Shown: one piece after another, positions 37,817 to 42,954 of the stretch
Layout: every line of letters starts with the position of its first letter
How positions within the stretch are numbered: position 1 is the stretch's first letter
Assembly: GCA_025963965.1 (NCBI GenBank)
Contig: JAOPZS010000119.1
Span: 1-42,954, forward strand
DNA: 42,954 nucleotides
Direction: 5' to 3'
Origin: Solirubrobacterales bacterium
GTDB taxonomy: Bacteria > Actinomycetota > Thermoleophilia > Solirubrobacterales > Solirubrobacteraceae
Notes under the pieces: generated by a model
What the model saw: the letters and a program-made list of their open reading frames with translations, nothing else
Told to the model about the DNA's origin: nothing
Databases searched by the model: none
Position numbers and translations under genes: made by a program

Positions 37817-38911
37817 ATGAGCGCGGTTCAGTCACCTGAGGTCCAGTCGGGCCTGGAAGGCGTCGTCGCCTTCGCCACCGAGATCGCCGAGCCCGACAGA
37901 GAGGGTGGCGCGCTGCGCTACCGCGGCGTCGACATCGAGAGCCTGGTCGGCGCGATCCCGTATGAGCAGGTGTGGGGCCTGCTGGTCGACGGCAAGCTCC
38001 GCCCCGGCCTGCCGCCGGCCGAACCGCACGCGCTGACGGTCCGTTCGGGCGATCACCGCGTCGATGTGCAGTCGGCGCTGGCGATGCTCGCGCCAGAGTG
38101 GGGCTTCGGGCAGCTGATCGACATCTCAGACGAGGAGGCGCGCGACAACCTCGCCCGTGCCTCCGTGATGGCGCTGTCGTTCGTCGCGCAGTCGGCGCGC
38201 GGCGCCGGGCAGCCGCCTGTGCCGCAGGGCGAGATCGACGAGGGCCGCACGATCCCCGAGCGCTTCCTGATCCGCTGGCGCGGCGAGGCCAACCCGGATC
38301 ACGTCAAGGCGATCGACGCCTACTGGATCTCGGCGGCCGAGCACGGCATGAACGCCTCGACCTTCACGGCCCGTGTGATCGCCTCGACCGGCGCGGACTG
38401 CGCGGCCGCGATGTCGGGCGCCGTCGGCGCCCTGTCCGGCCCGCTGCACGGCGGCGCGCCCTCGCGCGTGCTGAAGATGCTCGAGGAAGTCGAAGCGATG
38501 GGCGACGCCGAGAAGTGGGTCTCCGACGCGCTCGACCGCGGCGAGCGGCTGATGGGCTTCGGCCACCGCGTCTACCGTGCCGAAGACCCGCGGGCACGCG
38601 TCCTGCGGCGAACCTGCCGCGAACTCGGCTCGCCTCGCTTCGAGGCAGCCGAGGCGCTCGAGAAAGCGGCCCTGGCCGAGCTGCAGGCGCGCCGCCCTGA
38701 CCGTGTGCTGGCCACGAACGTCGAGTTCTGGTCGGCCGTCGTGCTGGACCTCGCCGAAGTCCCGGCGGACCTGTTCACGCCGATGTTCACGTGCGCCCGT
38801 GTCGCCGGCTGGTCGGCGCACATCCTCGAGCAGAAGCGCGAGGCGAAGCTGATCCGCCCGACGGCGAAGTACGTCGGCGAGGGACCAAGGGAGATCGGCA
38901 CGGTCGACTAG
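37817..38911 (+). CDS. citrate synthase
   Basis: Condenses acetyl-CoA with oxaloacetate to citrate at the entry of the TCA cycle. The 364-residue protein is of the short, Gram-positive/archaeal class. It has GALRYRGVDIESLV near residues 34-48, the active-site AEHGMNASTFTARVIAST, SGPLHGGAP (substrate His), GFGHRVYRAEDPRA (His-Arg) and VEFWSAVVLD (catalytic Asp region), ending with GWSAHILEQK. Actinobacteria often encode two such enzymes, and a 2-methylcitrate synthase role cannot be excluded. It is a single gene, convergent with groEL, followed by several hairpins. Confidence 0.92.
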   Translation: MSAVQSPEVQSGLEGVVAFATEIAEPDREGGALRYRGVDIESLVGAIPYEQVWGLLVDGKLRPGLPPAEPHALTVRSGDHRVDVQSALAMLAPEWGFGQLIDISDEEARDNLARASVMALSFVAQSARGAGQPPVPQGEIDEGRTIPERFLIRWRGEANPDHVKAIDAYWISAAEHGMNASTFTARVIASTGADCAAAMSGAVGALSGPLHGGAPSRVLKMLEEVEAMGDAEKWVSDALDRGERLMGFGHRVYRAEDPRARVLRRTCRELGSPRFEAAEALEKAALAELQARRPDRVLATNVEFWSAVVLDLAEVPADLFTPMFTCARVAGWSAHILEQKREAKLIRPTAKYVGEGPREIGTVD

Positions 38912-38916
38912 GCAGG

Positions 38917-38933
38917 CCGGGGGCTGTCCCCGG
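38917..38933 (+). terminator. 6-bp hairpin just after citrate synthase stop
   Basis: CCGGGG at 38917-38922 pairs with CCCCGG at 38928-38933 around a 5-nt loop. It lies 5 nt after the stop codon. No T-tract. Confidence 0.4.
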
Positions 38934-39000
38934 TCGCATGACGAAGTCCGTCCTACGCGGCCCGCCAGGCCAGGGTCGGTTCCGCCTAACCGAGGCCCGG

Positions 39001-39019
39001 GCGGGGTGTCCCACCCCGC
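39001..39019. terminator. 8-bp hairpin in the citrate synthase-groEL convergent gap
   Basis: GCGGGGTG at 39001-39008 pairs with CACCCCGC at 39012-39019 around a 3-nt loop. It is the middle of three hairpins in this gap. Confidence 0.45.
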
Positions 39020-39053
39020 GGCCACCTTGGACGCAAGAAGTCCCGGCACGGAC

Positions 39054-39080
39054 GAGGGCCCGGCGCGATGCCGGGCCCTC
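39054..39080. terminator. 11-bp perfect hairpin, probable bidirectional terminator
   Basis: GAGGGCCCGGC at 39054-39064 pairs perfectly with GCCGGGCCCTC at 39070-39080 around GCGAT. It lies 45 nt from the groEL stop and 143 nt from the citrate synthase stop, and could serve both transcripts. Confidence 0.65.
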
Positions 39081-39125
39081 GGTCCTACTGCTGCGGGTCT
39101 CGACGGCCGAAGCCGGCGAGGCTCC

Positions 39126-40772
39126 CTACATCATCCCGCTCATGTCAGGCATGCCGCCGCCACCGGCGCCGGCGCCGTCCTTCTCGGGCACCTCGGCGAC
39201 GATCGCCTCGGTGGTGAGGATGTTCTTGGCGATCGAGGCGGCGTTCTGCAGGGCAGAGCGCGTCACCATCGCCGGGTCGATGATGCCTTCGGCGACGAGG
39301 TCGACGATCTCGTTCGTGGCGGCGTTCAGGCCGTGGCCTTTCTTCGCCTTGCGAACGTCGTTGACCACGACAGAGCCCTCCAGGCCGGCGTTCTCAGCCA
39401 GCTGACGGAGGGGCTCCTCGAGAGCGCGCAGGACGATCCTCGCCCCCGTGCGCTCATCGTCTGAGCCGTCGACCGAGGCGCCGTTCTCGCTGACCGTGAC
39501 GGCCGAGGAGGCCTGCAGCAGCGCTACGCCACCGCCGGGGACGATGCCCTCCTCGAGCGCCGCACGGGTCGCCTGAAGGGCGTCCTCGACACGGTGCTTC
39601 TTCTCCTTCATCTCGGTCTCGGTGGCTGCGCCGACCTTGACCACTGCGACACCGCCGGACAGCTTCGCGAGGCGCTCCTGCAGCTTCTCGCGATCGAAGT
39701 CCGAGTCGGTGCTCTCGATTTCGGCTTTGATCTGGTTGATCCGGCCTTTGATCGCGGCCGGGTCGCCCGCGCCGTCGACGATCGTGCTCGTGTCCTTCGT
39801 GACCACGACGCGGCGTGCACGGCCGAGCTGGGAGAGCTGGGTGTTCTCCAGCTTCAGCCCCATCTCCTCGGTGATCACCTCGCCACCGGTGAGGATCGCG
39901 ATGTCCTCGAGCATCCGCTTGCGACGGTCGCCGAAGCCAGGGGCCTTGACGGCCACGCCGGTGAACGTCCCGCGGAGCTTGTTGACGACCAGCGTCGCCA
40001 GCGTCTCACCCTCGACGTCCTCGGCGATGATCAGGATCGGCTTACCCGACTGGATCACCTGCTCGAGCACCGGCAGGATGTCCCTGACGGAGCCGATCTT
40101 CTGGTTTGCGATCAGGATGTACGGGTCCTCGAGCACCGCCTCCATGCGGTCCTGGTCGGTGACCATGTAGGGCGAGATGTAGCCCTTGTCGAACTGCATG
40201 CCCTCGGTGAACTCGAGGTCCATGCCGAACGTCTGGCCCTCCTCGACGTTGACGACGCCGTCCTTGCCGACCTTCTCGATGGCGTCGGCGATGACGTCGC
40301 CGATCTCCTCGTCGCCGGCCGAGATGGTGGCGACGCGAGCGATCTGCTCACGGTCGTTGACCACGACCGACTGCTTCTTGATGTTGTCGACGACCTGATC
40401 GACGGCCTTCTCGATGCCGCGCTTCAGGCTGAGCGGGTTGGCACCAGCGGCCACGTTCTTCAGACCCTCGCGAACGATGGCCTGGGCCAGGACGGTCGCC
40501 GTCGTGGTGCCGTCGCCGGCCACGTCGTTGGTCGCCGTCGCGACCTCGCGGACGAGCTGCGCGCCCTGGTTGGCGAAGACGTCCTCGACCTCGATCTCAC
40601 GAGCGATGGTCACGCCGTCGTTCGTGATCGTGGGGGCGCCGAACTTCTTGTCGAGCACGACGTAGCGACCCTTCGGGCCGAGCGTGACCTTGACCGCGTT
40701 GGCCACGGCATCCACGCCCGCCTGAAGCGCGTTGCGCGCGTCGACGTCGAACTTCAGTTCCTTGTGAGCCAT
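39126..40772 (-). CDS. groL: 60-kDa chaperonin GroEL
   Basis: Forms the double-ring folding chamber that works with GroES. The 548-residue protein has the canonical start ([40 protein letters not shown]), the ATP-site [18 protein letters not shown] with catalytic Asp, and an intact apical domain ([32 protein letters not shown]). The equatorial motif [13 protein letters not shown] and a GGM-type tail ([12 protein letters not shown]) complete it. The Gly-Gly-Met tail marks the housekeeping folding-type chaperonin rather than the His-rich paralogue of some Actinobacteria. Cotranscribed with groES, 23 nt apart, under CIRCE control. Confidence 0.97.
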   Translation of the reverse strand: MAHKELKFDVDARNALQAGVDAVANAVKVTLGPKGRYVVLDKKFGAPTITNDGVTIAREIEVEDVFANQGAQLVREVATATNDVAGDGTTTATVLAQAIVREGLKNVAAGANPLSLKRGIEKAVDQVVDNIKKQSVVVNDREQIARVATISAGDEEIGDVIADAIEKVGKDGVVNVEEGQTFGMDLEFTEGMQFDKGYISPYMVTDQDRMEAVLEDPYILIANQKIGSVRDILPVLEQVIQSGKPILIIAEDVEGETLATLVVNKLRGTFTGVAVKAPGFGDRRKRMLEDIAILTGGEVITEEMGLKLENTQLSQLGRARRVVVTKDTSTIVDGAGDPAAIKGRINQIKAEIESTDSDFDREKLQERLAKLSGGVAVVKVGAATETEMKEKKHRVEDALQATRAALEEGIVPGGGVALLQASSAVTVSENGASVDGSDDERTGARIVLRALEEPLRQLAENAGLEGSVVVNDVRKAKKGHGLNAATNEIVDLVAEGIIDPAMVTRSALQNAASIAKNILTTEAIVAEVPEKDGAGAGGGGMPDMSGMM

Positions 40773-40795
40773 GTTTCTCGGTTTCTCCTAGCGCT

Positions 40796-41095
40796 CTAGT
40801 TCTCGACCTTGGCCAGGACGTCGGACTCGCGGAGGACGAGGAGATCCTCGCCGTCGACCACGATCTCGGTCCCGCCGTACTTCGAGTAGAGGACCTCGTC
40901 GCCCACGGCGACGTCGAGCGGGATCCGCTTGTCGCCGTCCTCGTCGTACTTGCCCTCGCCAACGGCGAGGACCTTGCCCTTCTGCGGCTTCTCCTTGGCA
41001 GTGTCGGGGAGGACGATGCCGCTCGCGGTCGTCGCCTCTTCCTCGATCGCCTGCACGATCAGTCGATCGCCCAGGGGCTTGAGCTTCAAGCTCAT
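40796..41095 (-). CDS. groS: 10-kDa co-chaperonin GroES
   Basis: Heptameric lid of the GroEL chamber. The 99-residue protein has [36 protein letters not shown] (including the mobile loop TTASGIVLP), [15 protein letters not shown], the [17 protein letters not shown] segment and the [14 protein letters not shown] end, as expected. The ATG at 41095 follows GGAGGTTCATCAC, a strong ribosome-binding site. First gene of the groES-groEL operon, transcribed from a promoter overlapped by CIRCE operators. Confidence 0.97.
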   Translation of the reverse strand: MSLKLKPLGDRLIVQAIEEEATTASGIVLPDTAKEKPQKGKVLAVGEGKYDEDGDKRIPLDVAVGDEVLYSKYGGTEIVVDGEDLLVLRESDVLAKVEN

Positions 41096-41117
41096 GTGAT
41101 GAACCTCCGTCGGACAG

Positions 41118-41144
41118 TTGGCACTCGACCTTGGAGAGTGCCAA
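41118..41144. promoter_or_regulatory. CIRCE operator, groES-proximal copy
   Basis: TTGGCACTC-N9-GAGTGCCAA with perfect 9-bp arms, matching the CIRCE consensus (TTAGCACTC-N9-GAGTGCTAA) in form. It is the binding site of the heat-shock repressor HrcA, 22 nt upstream of groES. Confidence 0.92.
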
Positions 41145-41154
41145 TCTCAGTGCG

Positions 41155-41184
41155 ATCGTAGCAACGTTGGCACTCTCGCCTCAA
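41155..41184 (-). promoter_or_regulatory. candidate groES promoter TTGAGG-N18-TACGAT
   Basis: On the minus strand, TTGAGG (41184-41179) lies in the spacer of the distal CIRCE copy, and TACGAT (41160-41155) lies between the two operators. HrcA at either site would block polymerase or its escape. Confidence 0.45.
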
Positions 41185-41193
41185 GAGTGCCAA
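41167..41193. promoter_or_regulatory. CIRCE operator, distal copy
   Basis: TTGGCACTC-N9-GAGTGCCAA, again with perfect 9-bp arms, 49 bp from the proximal copy. Two identical-arm CIRCE sites before groES suggest tight HrcA repression. hrcA is not in the window. Confidence 0.92.
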
Positions 41194-41209
41194 CGACTTC
41201 TTCACCCGC

Positions 41210-41215
41210 TAGGCT
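41210..41215 (+). promoter_or_regulatory. leaderless -10 box TAGGCT, 7 nt before the membrane protein GTG
   Basis: TAGGCT followed by 7 nt and the GTG at 41223. It lies 17 bp beyond the distal CIRCE element, which may therefore also affect this divergent promoter. Confidence 0.5.
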
Positions 41216-41222
41216 CGCGCCC

Positions 41223-42326
41223 GTGACGTTCCGCCTCGTGCGCCACCCGACGCGCGACGCCGACTTCGGGTCGCTGCTGGAGACGCTGCTCGTCTCCGCC
41301 TGCGCGACCGTGCTGGTCATCCGCACCCAGCTGTGGGCCACGAACTACCCGCAGCTCGGCGGCGGCGGGATCCACATCGCCCACCTGCTCTACGGCGGGC
41401 TGTTCATGGTGATCGCCATCGGCCTGCTGCTGATCCTGCTCAACCGCTCGATCCGGCGGCCGGCGGCCGTGCTCGGCGGCGTGGGCTTCGGCTTCTTCAT
41501 CGACGAGCTGGGCAAGTTCATCACCTCCGACAACAACTACTTCTTCAAGCCCGCCGCCGCGCTCATCTACCTGGTCTTCGTCGCGATGTACCTGACCATC
41601 CGCGCGCTCGAGCGCCGCCGCGGGCTGACCCAGCTCGAGCTGCTGGCCAACGCGCTGGACCTCACCGCCGAGGCGGCCCGCCACGACCTCGACGTGCGCG
41701 AGAAGCGCCGCGCGCTGGCCATGCTCGACCAGGTCGACCCCGCCAACCCGATGCTCGCGCCGGTGCGCACGATGCTCGTCTCGCTGAACGCGATCGAGCC
41801 GGGCCCGCCCGCCTGGCCGTCCCGCGCGGCGCTGCGCTGCCGCGACGCGTACCTCGACTTCGCCGAGCAGCCGCGCTTCAACCCCCTCGTCACCGTGGTG
41901 ATCGCGGTGTGGGCCGTGGTCTCGATGTTCCTCACCTTCGAGCTCGTGCTGTCGATCGGACTGCACCTCGGCGGCGCCGCGCACGGCGCGGTCTCCGACG
42001 ACCTCGACCAGCTCTCGGTGCTCAACTGGGCCAGCCTGGCCTCGAGCACGACCTCGGGCGTCCTCGTGGTGGTCGGGCTCGTGCGGCTGCGCGCCGGCGA
42101 GCGCCTGGACGCCTACCGCTGGTTCGAGCGCGCGCTGCTGGTCTCGATCTTCGTCACGCGCACGTTCTCGTTCGTCGAGTCGCAGTTCGGCGCGGTCTTC
42201 GGGCTCTCGATCGACCTGCTCCTGCTCATCAGCGTGGGGCTGATGACCAAGGGCGAGCGCCAGCGCGAGAGCTCAGTTCTGCGCCCCGCCGATGCCCAGC
42301 TTCCGATCGGTGAACTCGCTCGGTGA
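41223..42326 (+). CDS. multipass membrane protein of unknown function
   Basis: A 367-residue protein with about seven hydrophobic segments. The first is LLETLLVSACATVLVI (residues 18-33), followed by IAHLLYGGLFMVIAIGLLLILL, AAVLGGVGFGFFIDELGKFI, PAAALIYLVFVAMYLTI and, after a soluble stretch of about 100 residues (145-220) rich in Arg/Asp/Leu, LVTVVIAVWAVVSMFLTFELVLSI plus two more. GFFIDELGKFITSDNNYFFKPA is a distinctive conserved-looking loop. I do not recognise the family by function. GTG start with a leaderless box. The 3' end overlaps the convergent ASCH gene by 54 nt, an unusually long overlap. Confidence 0.75.
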   Translation: MTFRLVRHPTRDADFGSLLETLLVSACATVLVIRTQLWATNYPQLGGGGIHIAHLLYGGLFMVIAIGLLLILLNRSIRRPAAVLGGVGFGFFIDELGKFITSDNNYFFKPAAALIYLVFVAMYLTIRALERRRGLTQLELLANALDLTAEAARHDLDVREKRRALAMLDQVDPANPMLAPVRTMLVSLNAIEPGPPAWPSRAALRCRDAYLDFAEQPRFNPLVTVVIAVWAVVSMFLTFELVLSIGLHLGGAAHGAVSDDLDQLSVLNWASLASSTTSGVLVVVGLVRLRAGERLDAYRWFERALLVSIFVTRTFSFVESQFGAVFGLSIDLLLLISVGLMTKGERQRESSVLRPADAQLPIGELAR

Positions 42327-42671
42327 GTCCACGATCTGGCTGAAGCGCACGACGGTCACCACGTCCTCCATCGACACCTCGCGCCCGTAGATCTGCTCGA
42401 GGAAGTGGATCATCTCCTCGTGGCGGCGGAACTCGGGGTTGTCGTGCTCGATGTCGCGCGGCGAGAGCTCCTTGACGCGCTTGACCTCGACCTGGTCGAT
42501 GACCGCCTCGAAGATCCGCTCGCGCGGCGAGTACTGGTAGCCGATCGTGACCAGGACCAGCTGGTTCTTGCGGTACTTGTGGGACTTGTCGCCCAGCCGG
42601 ATGGTGGCGGTCTTGCGGCCGCGCTTGAGCTGGTCCGCGAAGATCCGCGAGTAGAAGTTGAGCACCTGCAT
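42273..42671 (-). CDS. ASCH-domain protein
   Basis: A 132-residue protein with the ASCH fold pattern: an N-terminal VLNFYSRIFADQLKRGRKTATIRLGDKSHKY segment (the GxKxxTIR motif that faces the RNA-binding cleft), a central strand pair (QLVLVTIGYQYSPRERIFEAVIDQVEV) and a helical C-terminus. ASCH proteins relate to PUA domains and include RNA-binding and N4-acetylcytidine amidohydrolase members. This one is not assignable further. It begins 16 nt after the NUDIX stop, so the two probably share a transcript. The start ATG lacks a clear ribosome-binding site. Its 3' end runs 54 nt into the opposite membrane-protein gene. Confidence 0.75.
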   Translation of the reverse strand: MQVLNFYSRIFADQLKRGRKTATIRLGDKSHKYRKNQLVLVTIGYQYSPRERIFEAVIDQVEVKRVKELSPRDIEHDNPEFRRHEEMIHFLEQIYGREVSMEDVVTVVRFSQIVDSPSEFTDRKLGIGGAQN

Positions 42672-42687
42672 GGGAAGGGCCGGGACT

Positions 42688-42954
42688 CTAGCGACGGACG
42701 CGTTCCAGCGCCCGCTGCGCCATCTCGCGCTCCCCGCGGTAGCTGAGCTCGCGCGCGGCCTGCTCGAGCGGCATCCACCGCGCGACCTCGACCTCGGCGT
42801 CGTGATCGGCCACGTCGCCGGAGCGGTAGTCGAACAGGAAGAACGACACGACCTTGGCGATCCGGCGCCCCTCGCGCTGGTACCAGTAGCGCACGTCGCC
42901 GAGCTTCTCGAGCAGCTCGGCCTCGACCCCGGCCTCCTCGCGAACCTCGCGCGC
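42688..42954 (-). CDS. NUDIX hydrolase, 5'-truncated by window edge
   Basis: The frame runs in from the right edge, so the N-terminus is missing. The visible 88 residues begin with the second half of a Nudix box (AREVREEAGVEAELLEKLGDV), where the REVxEExGV core coordinates metal for hydrolysis of nucleoside-diphosphate-linked substrates. They continue with YWYQREGRRIAKVVSFFLFDY, EVEVARWMPLEQAARELSY and a basic end. The YWY...KVVSFFLF pattern resembles MutT-like or diadenosine polyphosphate hydrolase-like members. The substrate is not predictable. Precedes the ASCH gene on the same strand. Confidence 0.85.
   Translation of the reverse strand, partial: AREVREEAGVEAELLEKLGDVRYWYQREGRRIAKVVSFFLFDYRSGDVADHDAEVEVARWMPLEQAARELSYRGEREMAQRALERVRR

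Noticed and set aside
1-42954. CRISPR arrays, tRNA/rRNA genes, insertion sequences, prophage
   Set aside because: No regularly spaced repeats, cloverleaf-like segments, transposase or integrase motifs, or terminal inverted repeats were seen on reading the window.

Overview
The window is visibly GC-rich, with G/C-ending codons, many GTG starts and tightly packed short operons. Several features suggest a monoderm actinobacterium, most likely class Thermoleophilia (Solirubrobacterales-like): a PAC2 protein, a DUF2342-type zinc metalloprotease, a zinc-free type-2 IleRS, a DUF5937/ArsR regulator and a histone-like Ala/Lys-rich protein. The class assignment is an inference from protein flavour; I ran no search. 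I found no rRNA, tRNA, CRISPR array, insertion sequence or prophage. The window is chromosomal core and lineage-specific DNA.

Layout. 3-10090: the 3' part of ileS, thioredoxin, a SpoIIM-like membrane protein, a polyprenol-phosphate sugar transferase, DNA polymerase X/PHP, a three-gene minus-strand operon (otsB, membrane protein, glycosyltransferase), a TauE/SafE transporter split into two overlapping half-genes, and tatA. 10175-18089: a secreted protein, then a minus-strand pst operon (pstS-pstC-pstA-pstB plus two zinc-ribbon genes). Diverging from it are a catalytically degenerate phosphoesterase-like protein and a secreted protein with a Lys-rich tail. 18217-27000: a duplicated-domain lipoprotein, PilB/GspE ATPase, OB-HD exoribonuclease-like protein, PAC2 protein, a helicase-less UvrD/RecB-type nuclease, a zinc metalloprotease and a histone-H1-like protein with its own operator-like region and terminator. 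27187-33501: Mrp ATPase, then a tightly coupled four-gene operon of a class II LysRS-like enzyme, both subunits of lysine 5,6-aminomutase and a P-loop protein resembling the aminomutase reactivase. 33498-42954: a small hypothetical gene, a DUF5937/ArsR regulator with an operator palindrome, 7Fe ferredoxin, an epimerase, an amidase, citrate synthase, groES-groEL under two CIRCE operators, a membrane protein, an ASCH protein and a truncated NUDIX gene.

Three things stand out. First, the LysRS-like protein of the aminomutase operon keeps the class II fold motifs, but by my alignment it has changed residues that contact the lysine side chain in E. coli LysRS (Tyr280 to Met, Asn424 to Ser, Phe426 to Asp). 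It is translationally coupled to an enzyme that isomerises lysine, so it may recognise an unusual or lysine-derived substrate. Second, the pst locus carries minicistrons at two gene junctions, zinc-ribbon genes at its end and a pseudo-enzyme diverging from it. Third, many genes start 6-8 nt after a TANNNT box with no Shine-Dalgarno sequence, which points to widespread leaderless transcription and helps choose several start codons.
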